53,390 nt of DNA from an uncultured Pelagibacteraceae bacterium (GCA_902527635.1 CABZPS010000004.1:1-53390), one strand, 5' to 3'; shown: positions 25,402-33,918, counted from the first letter of the stretch. Numbers and translations are program-made. Notes: a model not told the origin generated them from the sequence alone.

Positions 25402-26565
25402 TTATTTTTTTAATACTGCAACAGCTTTATTTGCTGCATCTTCTAATGTATTTGCTTCAATATATTTTATTTTACTTTCTCTAAGAATTTTATTACCTTT
25501 ATCTACGTTAGTACCAGCAAGCCTAATTACTAATGGTACCTTTATTTCAATTTTTTTCAATGCTTGAACTATTCCTTCAGCCACCCAGTCGCACCTATTA
25601 ATACCAGCAAAAATATTGATCAATATTACTTCTACTTTCTCATCCATAGTTATTAATTTGAAAGCTTTAACAATTTTTTCAGGAGTAGCACCACCTCCAA
25701 CATCTAAAAAATTAGCAGGTTGACCACCAGCTAATTTTATCATGTCCATCGAAGCCATTGCTAAACCAGCTCCATTAATGATATTACCAATATTACCGTC
25801 TAAGCTTACATAATTTAAACCTCTATCAGATGCAAAAACCTCTTTATCATCCTCTTGAGTTTTATCTCTAAGTTCTGAAACTTTATTTCTTCTAAACATA
25901 GCATTGTTATCAAAGCTCATTTTACAATCTAATGCTAGGATTTGCTTTTGTTTAGAGATGACTAATGGATTTACCTCAACCATCGTTGCATCTAATTCAC
26001 TGAAAGCTTTAGCGCATCCGACTATTGTATCAGAAACTCTTGAAATAAGTTCTGGTTCTATACCTAAGCCAAAAGCGAGTTCTCTAGCTTGAAAACTTTG
26101 TATACCTACAGCAACTTCTATCTTAGATCTTATTATAGACTCTGGTTTTTCTTTGGATATCTCTTCAACGCTCATTCCGCCTTCTGTGGATGCAACTACC
26201 ATTATACTTTCTGAACTTCTATCAAATACTAATCCGAGGTATAGTTCTTTTTCTATATCAGTTGCTTCTTCAATATAAATTCTATTTACAATTTTTCCCT
26301 CAGGCCCTGTTTGATTAGTAACTAGTTTTTTTCCCAAAAGTTTATCTGTAGCTTGAGCCACTTCTAAAGGTGAATTACACAATATAATTCCACCTGCTTT
26401 TCCTCTTGCACCAGAATGTATTTGAGCTTTTACAACCCATCTCGCTCCACCAATCTCTCTTGCTTTATTTTCTGCTGTCTCAGGGCTATAAACAATTCCT
26501 CCTCTTGGAATTGTTACTCCAAAGCTGGCTAAAATTTCTTTTGCTTGATATTCGTGTATATCCAT
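25402..26565 (-). CDS. mtkA: Malate-CoA ligase (or succinyl-CoA synthetase) beta subunit
   Basis: The product is 387 aa, an ATP-grasp ligase subunit. It begins MDIHEYQAKEILASFGVTIP, then has WVVKAQIHSGARGKAGGI, LVTNQTGPEGK, MVEVNPLVISK, LDCKMSFDNNAMFRR and FLDVGGGATPEKI. The N terminus and the NNAMFRRNKVSELRD stretch resemble malate thiokinase MtkA. With its partner it would make malyl-CoA from malate, ATP and CoA. It starts 2 nt after the stop of the malyl-CoA lyase gene, so the three genes form one transcript ordered lyase, beta, alpha. Confidence 0.8.
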   Translation of the reverse strand: MDIHEYQAKEILASFGVTIPRGGIVYSPETAENKAREIGGARWVVKAQIHSGARGKAGGIILCNSPLEVAQATDKLLGKKLVTNQTGPEGKIVNRIYIEEATDIEKELYLGLVFDRSSESIMVVASTEGGMSVEEISKEKPESIIRSKIEVAVGIQSFQARELAFGLGIEPELISRVSDTIVGCAKAFSELDATMVEVNPLVISKQKQILALDCKMSFDNNAMFRRNKVSELRDKTQEDDKEVFASDRGLNYVSLDGNIGNIINGAGLAMASMDMIKLAGGQPANFLDVGGGATPEKIVKAFKLITMDEKVEVILINIFAGINRCDWVAEGIVQALKKIEIKVPLVIRLAGTNVDKGNKILRESKIKYIEANTLEDAANKAVAVLKK

Positions 26566-26567
26566 AA

Positions 26568-27506
26568 TTATTTATCATTTATGAGTTTATCAATGTTGAC
26601 AATGTTTTCTGCCATTCTAGCTGAAGCCGCGTCAATCATTCTTCCATCTAATTGAGCTGCACCTTTACCCTCTTTTGCAGCTTTATCTAATTCTTGCAAA
26701 ATTCTTTTTGCTTTAGTTACCTCAGTTTCAGGAGGGGTGAATACTTTATTAGCTAATTCGATTTGCGATGGGTGTATTGCCCACTTACCTTCAATGCCAA
26801 TAGCCGCTCCTCTTTTTGCAGACTCAATATATGCATTTGGATCATTGAAATCACCAAATGGACCATCAATTGCTCTTAGTCCATATGCCCTACAAGTCAT
26901 CACGAGTTCAGAAAGCCCATGATGCCATTGATCACCAGGATAATAAGGATTTAAACCACCAATCACAACTGTTCTCGCTCTTAAACTCGCAGCATAATCT
27001 GCAACTCCAAAATGTAATGCTTCTAGACGCTCACTTGATTTTGCAATGGATTTTATATTGGACATGCCCAAAGCTGTCTCAATTAAACACTCAATACCTA
27101 TTTTGTTATTGAATTTTTTGTTTGTTTCTATTTGAGTAAGCATACAGTCGACCATGTATACGTCACTTTCAGTGCCTACTTTTGGCAACAATATTGTATC
27201 TAGATTTTGTCCAGCTTGTTCAACAATTTCAATCAAATCTCTATACATATAATGAGTATCAAGACTATTTATTCTTACAGAGATAGTTTTACCTTTTTCT
27301 TTCCATTTCATTTCATTTAAAGCATTAATAACATTAGCTCTGGCTGTCACTTTGTCATTAGGAGATACGGCATCTTCTAGATCTAAAAAAATATAATCAG
27401 CTTCAGAATTTAAAGCTTTTTCAAACATTTTTGGGGATGATCCTGGAACGGCTAACTCACTTCTATGTAGTCTAGGTCTTGAAGGTTTGGATAATATGAA
27501 GCTCAT
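26568..27506 (-). CDS. mcl: L-malyl-CoA/beta-methylmalyl-CoA lyase
   Basis: The product is 312 aa of the HpcH/HpaI-citrate lyase beta TIM-barrel family. Motifs are RSELAVPGSSPKMFEKAL, the Mg site DYIFLDLEDAVSPNDK, ISVRINSLDTHY, ECLIETALGM with catalytic Glu, LHFGVADYAASLRAR and KWAIHPSQIELAN. The length, the two-residue DLEDAV metal motif and the C-terminal lid (RMIDAASARMAE) fit malyl-CoA lyase. It splits malyl-CoA to acetyl-CoA and glyoxylate (or the reverse). It leads the operon with the two ligase subunit genes. Citramalyl-CoA lyase activity cannot be excluded. Confidence 0.87.
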   Translation of the reverse strand: MSFILSKPSRPRLHRSELAVPGSSPKMFEKALNSEADYIFLDLEDAVSPNDKVTARANVINALNEMKWKEKGKTISVRINSLDTHYMYRDLIEIVEQAGQNLDTILLPKVGTESDVYMVDCMLTQIETNKKFNNKIGIECLIETALGMSNIKSIAKSSERLEALHFGVADYAASLRARTVVIGGLNPYYPGDQWHHGLSELVMTCRAYGLRAIDGPFGDFNDPNAYIESAKRGAAIGIEGKWAIHPSQIELANKVFTPPETEVTKAKRILQELDKAAKEGKGAAQLDGRMIDAASARMAENIVNIDKLINDK

Positions 27507-27653
27507 CTGATTTATTTTATTTTTTCAAACTACTTTCTTTTCTTCAATGTTTAAACATATAAATTACTTATTAGTTAGATTTTTTCTCTCTCTAAATTTT
27601 GATCAATTAATAGTAGCTAAGTAAATGTTTTACCTTTACATATAAATTGTTGT

Positions 27654-27681
27654 TTGAAAGAAATTAAATAAGTAGTATATA
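27654..27681 (+). promoter_or_regulatory. Sigma-70-type promoter for the tRNA gene
   Basis: TTGAAA (27654-27659) and TATATA (27676-27681) are separated by 16 nt. The predicted transcription start lies about 10 nt before the tRNA 5' end at 27698. The 191-nt gap between mcl and the tRNA must also hold the mcl promoter on minus, which I could not pick out with confidence. Confidence 0.5.
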
Positions 27682-27697
27682 TCAACATGAATTTAAT

Positions 27698-27774
27698 GGC
27701 GGGGTAGCTCAGTTGGTTAGAGCGCAGGACTCATAAGCCTGAGGTCAGTGGTTCGATCCCACTTCCCGCTACCA
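27698..27774 (+). tRNA. tRNA with CAT anticodon, probably elongator Met
   Basis: The 77-nt gene includes an encoded CCA. The acceptor stem GGCGGGG pairs with TCCCGCT (with G-T at both ends). The D-arm is GCTCAGTTGGTTAGAGC, the anticodon loop CTCATAA and the T-arm AGTGG-TTCGATC-CCACT. The start does not show initiator features (no C1xA72 mismatch and no GGG/CCC anticodon stem), so it is elongator Met or the Ile2 tRNA whose C34 is modified to lysidine. The anticodon stem CAGGA/GCCTG has an A31-G39 mismatch where A-T is usual. Confidence 0.9.
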
Positions 27775-27779
27775 TTTAA

Positions 27780-28817
27780 ATGAAAAAAATTCTTTCAGTA
27801 ATTGGTATTAGTTTAACACTTGCTCTATTAACCGACTTATTATTTGGGTCTTATTTATTAAAATTTACTCCAAAAAAAATTGATCAGACAACCAGTCATA
27901 ACATTTACGATCATGATCTAAAAAAAAGTTTTAGAGGAAATCTAGAATGGTCTACTGGTAAAACATACCTTTTTTGTTCTAACAAAAGTTCTTTTAGAAC
28001 TTTTTGTGACAAAATGGATTTCGACACAAAAGAATTTGATATAGCGTTTATAGGAGATAGTTTTACAGAAGGTGTTGGAGTAGATTACAAAGATACTTTT
28101 GTTGGAAGAATTAAAAACAAATTTGACGAATTAAAGATTGCTAATCTAGGTGTTGTATCTTATTCACCTTCAATATATTTTACTAAATTGAGACACTTAT
28201 TAGAAAACGGTTATAAATTTAAAAGAGTTATAATTTATTTTGATATAAGCGATATTTATGACGATAATAGAAAATATAGATTTATAGATAATAAAATAAG
28301 CAGAAAAAAATCAGTAATTTTATCTAATATCCAAAGAACTCTTAAGTCGTCTTTTCCATTTTTAGCTTATTCATTGAAGATGGTAAAGAATGATATCTTT
28401 AAAAAAACAGATGTAATAAATAGGTGTAATTATCTAAATTACTGTCATGAAAAGAGTTCATGGACTTTTAATAATAAGTTTTTTGGTGATAAAGAAATAA
28501 ATAAATCATTAAAATTTATGGAAATGACATACGAACTTTTGTATAAAAATGATATTAAAATGTCAGTAGGAATATATCCTTGGCCAGCTCAAATTTTATA
28601 CGATAATAGTCAATCAAAAATTGTCAAATTAATGAACAATTTTTGTAAAAATAAATGTGAGTTTTTCTTTAATAATTTTAATGATTTTTTTAATGAGATA
28701 GATTTTATCGATAAAGAAAAAATTATTTCTAAGTATTATATTGAAGGTGATGTACATTTTAATTCTTTAGGTAATGAAAAAATATTTCAGAATTTTGTAA
28801 GAATTTTTAGAAATTAA
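27780..28817 (+). CDS. SGNH/GDSL-type hydrolase-like membrane or secreted protein
   Basis: The product is 345 aa. A hydrophobic N-terminal segment (residues 4-26) serves as an anchor or signal. The block IAFIGDSFTEGVGV (about residues 89-102) is the GDS motif with nucleophile Ser. A C-terminal GDVHFNSLGNEKI supplies the DxxH-like acid/base pair. The rest is very Lys/Asn/Phe rich. SGNH proteins of this kind often acetylate or deacetylate polysaccharides, but no acyltransferase partner is nearby. It begins 5 nt after the tRNA and overlaps the convergent apt gene by 4 nt. Substrate unknown. Confidence 0.72.
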   Translation: MKKILSVIGISLTLALLTDLLFGSYLLKFTPKKIDQTTSHNIYDHDLKKSFRGNLEWSTGKTYLFCSNKSSFRTFCDKMDFDTKEFDIAFIGDSFTEGVGVDYKDTFVGRIKNKFDELKIANLGVVSYSPSIYFTKLRHLLENGYKFKRVIIYFDISDIYDDNRKYRFIDNKISRKKSVILSNIQRTLKSSFPFLAYSLKMVKNDIFKKTDVINRCNYLNYCHEKSSWTFNNKFFGDKEINKSLKFMEMTYELLYKNDIKMSVGIYPWPAQILYDNSQSKIVKLMNNFCKNKCEFFFNNFNDFFNEIDFIDKEKIISKYYIEGDVHFNSLGNEKIFQNFVRIFRN

Positions 28818-29341
28818 TGTCCAGGAAATTCAATAAGATTTTCAACTTTAAAACCGTTATCCTCAAGCTTTTTACAACCATCTAGATCAAACAAATTTAT
28901 AACAAAAATGAATGCTGCTACATTAGCCTCTGACATCTTAATTAATTTTGCAGCAGCTTCAGCTGTTCCTCCAGTAGCTATTAAATCATCAATGATTAAA
29001 ACATTATCATTTTTTTCAATAGAGTCCTTATGGACTTCAATTGTCGCTGTTCCGTATTCTAACTCGAAATCAACAGAGTGAACTTCTGCTGGAAGTTTAT
29101 TTTTTTTTCTTAGCATAATAAAAGGTTTTTTCAAAATAAATGAGACTGCTGAAGCAAAAACAAATCCTCGAGATTCAATTGCTGCAATTTTATCAAAATC
29201 ATATTTTTTAGACCTTTCAATTATTTGACTAATTGATTCAGCAAAAGCATCTTTGTCTTTTATTAGTGTTGTAATATCTCTGAAAAGAATCCCTTTTTTT
29301 GGATAGTCTTGAATAGATCTTATAAAATCTTTTAAATTCAT
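28814..29341 (-). CDS. apt: Adenine phosphoribosyltransferase
   Basis: It recycles adenine and PRPP to AMP. The 175-aa length is normal. It has FRDITTLIKDKDAF, ESRGFVFASAVSF, the RKKNKLPAEVHSVDFELEYG stretch and the PRPP-binding motif VLIIDDLIATGGTAEAA. It lies divergently 41 nt from mtnP, whose reaction releases adenine from methylthioadenosine, so it completes adenine recovery for that pathway. Confidence 0.95.
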   Translation of the reverse strand: MNLKDFIRSIQDYPKKGILFRDITTLIKDKDAFAESISQIIERSKKYDFDKIAAIESRGFVFASAVSFILKKPFIMLRKKNKLPAEVHSVDFELEYGTATIEVHKDSIEKNDNVLIIDDLIATGGTAEAAAKLIKMSEANVAAFIFVINLFDLDGCKKLEDNGFKVENLIEFPGH

Positions 29342-29382
29342 AATAAGTAATTAATGAAGTATAAATAATTTAAATTTTAAAC

Positions 29383-30255
29383 ATGACAAGAAATAAATTA
29401 GCAATAATTGGTGGAAGTGGTCTATATGATGTAGAGGAATTTACCAACAGGGAATTAATGAATTTGAATACTGCCTGGGGAAAGCCATCTGATCAAATTT
29501 TGAAAACAATTTATAAAAATAAGGAAGTTTATTTTTTACCAAGACACGGAAGGGGACATTTTATTTCACCATCAAAAATTAATTTTAGAGCAAATATTGA
29601 TGCCCTTAAACAGTTAGGTGTAACTGATATTGTATCCGTTTCAGCAGTTGGGTCTCTAAAAGAGGATTTGTCCCCTGGAAAATTTGTTATTGTTAATCAG
29701 TTTATTGATCGAACTTTTGCAAGAAATAAAACATTTTTTGATGACGAAATCGTTGCTCACGTTTCTATGGCTCATCCTACATCTAATGGATTAATGAATG
29801 CATGTGAGGAAGCAATAAAAAAAGAAAAAATTGAATATCAAAGAAATGGCACATATGTTGTTATGGAAGGACCTCAATTTTCAACATTAGCAGAGTCAAA
29901 TTTATATAGATCTTGGAAAGCAGATGTAATTGGAATGACTAATATGCCTGAAGCAAAATTAGCAAGAGAGGCAGAGATAAGATATGCATCTGTATCAATG
30001 GTCACAGACTATGATTGTTGGCATCCTGATCATGAAAATGTTGATGTTCAACAAGTTGTAAAAGTTTTATTAGGTAATGCTGCTAAAGCAAAGAATATGA
30101 TTAAAAACTTAATAGAAAACTTTGAAAATCATATTGATCCTAATGATCCAGCCAATAATTGTTTAGACGTTGCAATTATTACAGCACCTGAAAAAAGAAC
30201 AAAAAAAACTATAGAAAAACTTAAAACTGTTGCTGGTAGAATTTTAAATCAATGA
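29383..30255 (+). CDS. mtnP: S-methyl-5'-thioadenosine phosphorylase
   Basis: It splits 5'-methylthioadenosine with phosphate into adenine and 5-methylthioribose-1-phosphate. The 290-aa protein shows the trimeric PNP/MTAP pattern: IIGGSGLYDVEEF, LPRHGRGHFISPSKINFRAN (phosphate-binding RHG), VSAVGSLKEDL, VMEGPQFSTLAES and GMTNMPEAKLAREAEI, the last region distinguishing MTAP by its substrate pocket. It overlaps mtnA by 4 nt (ATGA), so translation is coupled. It is the first gene of a four-gene operon ending with speD-speE. Confidence 0.93.
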   Translation: MTRNKLAIIGGSGLYDVEEFTNRELMNLNTAWGKPSDQILKTIYKNKEVYFLPRHGRGHFISPSKINFRANIDALKQLGVTDIVSVSAVGSLKEDLSPGKFVIVNQFIDRTFARNKTFFDDEIVAHVSMAHPTSNGLMNACEEAIKKEKIEYQRNGTYVVMEGPQFSTLAESNLYRSWKADVIGMTNMPEAKLAREAEIRYASVSMVTDYDCWHPDHENVDVQQVVKVLLGNAAKAKNMIKNLIENFENHIDPNDPANNCLDVAIITAPEKRTKKTIEKLKTVAGRILNQ

Positions 30256-31322
30256 GAATAGAAGGAAAAGAATATCGTACTATTTGGTTTGAAAATAATG
30301 TAATAAAAATTATTGATCAAACAAAACTGCCACACCAATTTATTATTAAAGACCTTAAAACAGTTAAAGACTCAATAAATGCGATTAAGACAATGGAAGT
30401 AAGAGGCGCGCCTCTAATAGGAGCTACAGCAGCTTATGGAATGGTTTTAGCTATAATTGAAAATAATGACCAATCATTTTTAAAGAAATCTGCAGAAGAT
30501 TTAATCAGTTCAAGACCAACAGCAATAAATTTAAAGTGGGCTGTTGATAGAATGATGAATAAATTATCAGTTGTTAATAGCGATAAAATCCTAGAAATAG
30601 CCTTGAATGAAGCAAAAGATATTTGTGAAGAGGATGTAAAATTTTGTGAAAATATAGGATTAAACGGACTAAAGATTATTGAGGAAATCTATAATAAAAA
30701 AAAAGATACAGTTAATATACTAACTCATTGTAACGCGGGTTGGCTTGCAACAATAAATTGGGGAACTGCAACCTCTCCAATCTATCATGCACACAAAAAA
30801 GGAATTCCCGTTCATGTGTGGGCAGATGAAACTAGACCAAGAAATCAAGGAGCAAATCTTACATCTTATGAATTAAACGAAGAAGGAATTAAAAACACAA
30901 TCATTGCAGATAATACAGGTGGCATATTAATGCAAAGAGGTGAAGTTGATATGTGTATTGTGGGTACAGACAGAACTCTAGCTAATGGAGATGTTTGTAA
31001 TAAAGTTGGAACTTATCTTAAAGCACTAGCAGCTCATGCTAATAAGATTCCTTTTTATGTTGCACTACCAAGTTCAACAATTGACTGGAATATAAAAGAT
31101 CATAAAGATATCCCAATAGAGGAGAGAAATTCAGATGAATTATCTCATGTTGAAGGTTTAGATGAAAAAGGAGATATAAAAAAAATACAAATTTATCCCA
31201 AAAAAAGTAAAGCAATGAATTTAGCTTTCGATGTGACACCTGCAAAATATGTTACCGGGTTAATTACTGAAAAAGGTGTATGTGAGGCTTCAGAAAAAGG
31301 ACTTAAGGGAATATTCAAATGA
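30252..31322 (+). CDS. mtnA: Methylthioribose-1-phosphate isomerase
   Basis: It converts methylthioribose-1-phosphate into methylthioribulose-1-phosphate. The 356-aa product has the eIF2B-like fold with signatures MEVRGAPLIGATAAYGM, SSRPTAINLKWAV, THCNAGWLATINWGTATSP (catalytic Cys), VWADETRPRNQGANLTSYEL and the catalytic Asp in CIVGTDRTLANGDVCNKVGTY. It overlaps both neighbours by 4 nt, with mtnP before and the class II aldolase after. Confidence 0.94.
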   Translation: MRIEGKEYRTIWFENNVIKIIDQTKLPHQFIIKDLKTVKDSINAIKTMEVRGAPLIGATAAYGMVLAIIENNDQSFLKKSAEDLISSRPTAINLKWAVDRMMNKLSVVNSDKILEIALNEAKDICEEDVKFCENIGLNGLKIIEEIYNKKKDTVNILTHCNAGWLATINWGTATSPIYHAHKKGIPVHVWADETRPRNQGANLTSYELNEEGIKNTIIADNTGGILMQRGEVDMCIVGTDRTLANGDVCNKVGTYLKALAAHANKIPFYVALPSSTIDWNIKDHKDIPIEERNSDELSHVEGLDEKGDIKKIQIYPKKSKAMNLAFDVTPAKYVTGLITEKGVCEASEKGLKGIFK

Positions 31323-31975
31323 AGAATTTAGATCAAAGAAATCAAATTATTGAATATTCATTAAAATTAAATTCTACAAATCTTTCACCTCTTAGATCAG
31401 GCAATATATCATTGAGGGGAATAGAGAATGATATAGAAGGGTACTTAATTACTCCATCAGGAAAAAAATATGAAACACTAAAAACTGAAGATATTGTTTT
31501 TATGGGTCTAAATGAAGAAGAAAAAAAAAACAATTCAACCAACAAACCATCTTCAGAATGGAGATTTCATAGAGACATTTATGCAAGCAAAAAAGATGCA
31601 CATGCTATTGTTCATACCCATTCTCCACACGCAACAGCTGTATCTTCACATGGAAAATCAATTCCACCGTTTCATTACATGATTGCACTAGCTGGTGGAA
31701 ATGACATTAAATGTGCTGAATATGCTACTTTTGGAACAGAAGAGTTATCTAAAAATGTAATTAAAGCTCTAGAGAATAGAAGTGCTTGTTTAATGTCTAA
31801 TCACGGCCAGGTTGCTTTTGGAAAAAATTTAGAGAACGCGTTTGAGCTTGCACAAGAGATAGAAAATATTTGTCATCAATACACTATTGCTCTAAAGTTA
31901 GGGCAACCTAAGATTCTTTCATATGAAGAAATGAAAAAAGTTTTAGATAAAGCTAAAAATTATAAAAAAGGGTAA
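31319..31975 (+). CDS. Class II aldolase, probable 5-methylthioribulose-1-phosphate aldolase
   Basis: The product is 218 aa of the fuculose-phosphate aldolase/adducin family. The N part has SPLRSGNISLRG. The middle has the Glu in PSSEWRFHRDIY and the zinc site AIVHTHSPHATAVSSHG, and the end has SNHGQVAFGKNLENAF. After mtnP-mtnA the substrate should be methylthioribulose-1-phosphate, cleaved to dihydroxyacetone phosphate and methylthioacetaldehyde (the DHAP shunt). The alternative is MtnB dehydratase of the methionine salvage pathway, but no mtnC, mtnD or mtnK is nearby. It is followed 1 nt later by the speD-speE fusion. Confidence 0.82.
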   Translation: MKNLDQRNQIIEYSLKLNSTNLSPLRSGNISLRGIENDIEGYLITPSGKKYETLKTEDIVFMGLNEEEKKNNSTNKPSSEWRFHRDIYASKKDAHAIVHTHSPHATAVSSHGKSIPPFHYMIALAGGNDIKCAEYATFGTEELSKNVIKALENRSACLMSNHGQVAFGKNLENAFELAQEIENICHQYTIALKLGQPKILSYEEMKKVLDKAKNYKKG

Positions 31976-31976
31976 G

Positions 31977-33017
31977 ATGATAAAAGTTGGGGAGCATATT
32001 ACTTTAGATATTATAGGTGCTACAAAAGAGTATGACCCTTCAGTTTTTGAAAAAGTCATAAATAAAATTGCTAAAGCAGCAGACGTAACCATCCTAAATA
32101 TTTCTAAATATAAATTTGAGCCACAGGGCTTTACCATTTTAGCTTTGTTAGCCGAAAGTCACATCAGCTTTCATACATTTCCAGAAAAAGGAATAATTAG
32201 TTTCGATTTTTTTACTTGTGGAAAAATAAACCCATCAGTGGCAATTGATATTCTTAAAAAAGAATTTGAACACAAAAGAATTGTAAAAAAAGAATTTAAT
32301 AGAGATACCCGATCCTTATATCATGACATTTATAGCTCACCTGGTTTACAAAAATCATATGTTGTTAATGAAGTTTTAGAGGATTTTAAATCAAAAGTGG
32401 GTCAACATATTGAAATTTTAGAATTAGAGCAGTTTGGAAAATCTTTATTTATTGACGGTGAAATACAAGTAGCGGCATCAGATGAGCATTTATACAGCTC
32501 AACTTTTGTTGGCGCTGGGCTTAAGTTAAATAGAAAAAATGAAAGAGCAGCAATAATTGGCGGTGGTGATGGTGGTGTTGTAAGAGAATGTATTTCAAAA
32601 AAGTTTAACTTTATAGATTGGTATGAATTAGATCCTGAAGTTGTTGAAGTTTGCAATAAACATCTTGGTGATATTGGAAAAAAAGCTACAGAAAAAAATT
32701 CTGTAAAATGTGTTTGGGGAGATGCATTTGAAAGTATAAAGACAGTGAACGAAGATACATATGATCATATTTTTGTTGATTTAAATGATGACCAGTTTTG
32801 CATAGATCTCGCTGCTAAAAATATGGACTCTTTAGTAAGAATACTAAAACCTAAGGGTGTTATTACCGCACAAGTTGGAAGTCAGGATAAAAAACCTCTT
32901 CAAGTTGAAAATTGGTTAAATGTATTCAATCATCATTTTGGAAATACTAATTTATCTAGAGTTTACATACCTAGTTTTGATTGTTCTTGGAATTTTTCTT
33001 CATCAATAAATCATTAA
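31977..33017 (+). CDS. Fusion of S-adenosylmethionine decarboxylase and aminopropyltransferase
   Basis: The product is 346 aa and joins two enzymes. Residues about 1-115 are AdoMet decarboxylase (SpeD): self-cleavage at E60-S61 in LAESHISFHTFPE gives the pyruvoyl group, and H66 and C81 (FFTCGK) are the catalytic pair. Residues about 120-346 are spermidine synthase-like (SpeE), with LFIDGEIQVAASDEHLY and the decarboxy-AdoMet site IIGGGDGGVVREC (about 192-204). Two SpeE motifs deviate: YSSTFVG replaces the usual YHExLxH, and VDLNDDQF replaces DSTDPxGP, so the amine acceptor may differ from putrescine. The by-product methylthioadenosine is the substrate of mtnP in the same operon. Confidence 0.9.
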   Translation: MIKVGEHITLDIIGATKEYDPSVFEKVINKIAKAADVTILNISKYKFEPQGFTILALLAESHISFHTFPEKGIISFDFFTCGKINPSVAIDILKKEFEHKRIVKKEFNRDTRSLYHDIYSSPGLQKSYVVNEVLEDFKSKVGQHIEILELEQFGKSLFIDGEIQVAASDEHLYSSTFVGAGLKLNRKNERAAIIGGGDGGVVRECISKKFNFIDWYELDPEVVEVCNKHLGDIGKKATEKNSVKCVWGDAFESIKTVNEDTYDHIFVDLNDDQFCIDLAAKNMDSLVRILKPKGVITAQVGSQDKKPLQVENWLNVFNHHFGNTNLSRVYIPSFDCSWNFSSSINH

Positions 33018-33077
33018 TTTTTCTTTTTAATATCCATAATCTGTGAAATAATATTTTTTTTATTAAAGGAGATAATA

Positions 33078-33905
33078 ATGAATATATTTAAAAAAACTAT
33101 TTTTTCAGTTTTACTTTCTTTATTGGTAATAGGAAATGTTAATGCTGATAAAATAAGGATTGGAACAGAGGGTGCTTATCCTCCATGGAACTCAAAAAAT
33201 GAGGCAGGTAAGTTAATAGGTTTCGAAGTTGAATTAGCTTACACACTTTGTAGATACATTGGACAGCAATGTGTAATAGTTGAGCAAGATTGGGACGGAA
33301 TGATTCCAGCTTTAATCATGAGAAAGTTTGATGCAATAATGGCAGGTATGTCAATTACTGCGGAAAGACAAAAAGCTATTAGCTTTTCTCAAGGATATGC
33401 GGATGAAGTTGCATCTTTAGCAGTCATGAAAGGATCTAGCTTGGAAGGTTTAGATACATCTGCTGGGATAAATCTTACTAAACCAAATGCTGCAGCTAAA
33501 AAAGATCTTAAAACACTTACTGCTGCATTAGCAGGTAAAACTGTTTGTGTGCAAACTGCTACAATTCATCAAAACTTTTTAGATTCAGGTGATGTGGGAA
33601 AAGTAAATGTCAGAACTTATAAGACACAAGATGAAGTTAACTTAGATTTAGCATCTGGAAGATGTGATGCTGCTTTAGCTGCTGCAGTAGCATTTAGTGA
33701 TTATGCAGAGAAATCTGGTAAGCCAGTTGTTTTAACCGGACCAACTTTTTCAGGTGGTGCTTTTGGAAATGGTGTTGGGGTAGGTATCAGAAAAGATGAT
33801 ACTGAACTTTTAAAAAAGTTTAATGCTGCAATAAATAAAGCAAGAAAGAACGGTGATATTAGTAGAATAGCTACTAAATGGTTCGGTTTTGATGCTTCTA
33901 TGTAA
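33078..33905 (+). CDS. Polar amino-acid ABC transporter binding protein
   Basis: The product is 275 aa with a Sec signal (MNIFKKTIFSVLLSLLVIGNVNA). The mature part begins KIRIGTEGAYPPWNSK, the classical lysine/arginine/ornithine/histidine binding-protein opening, and has VEQDWDGMIPALIMRKFDAIMAGMSIT with the ligand-binding Asp/Arg region. Insertions such as the TSAGINLTKPNAAAKKDL segment resemble octopine/nopaline or arginine binding proteins. A strong Shine-Dalgarno (AAAGGAG, 33065-33071) fixes the ATG. A stem-loop follows before the permease genes. Confidence 0.9.
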   Translation: MNIFKKTIFSVLLSLLVIGNVNADKIRIGTEGAYPPWNSKNEAGKLIGFEVELAYTLCRYIGQQCVIVEQDWDGMIPALIMRKFDAIMAGMSITAERQKAISFSQGYADEVASLAVMKGSSLEGLDTSAGINLTKPNAAAKKDLKTLTAALAGKTVCVQTATIHQNFLDSGDVGKVNVRTYKTQDEVNLDLASGRCDAALAAAVAFSDYAEKSGKPVVLTGPTFSGGAFGNGVGVGIRKDDTELLKKFNAAINKARKNGDISRIATKWFGFDASM

Positions 33906-33918
33906 TTAAATTTTAGGT

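Noticed and set aside
27698..28817. Integrated element at the tRNA
   Set aside because: No integrase gene and no repeat of the tRNA 3' end were found after the SGNH gene or in the following genes.
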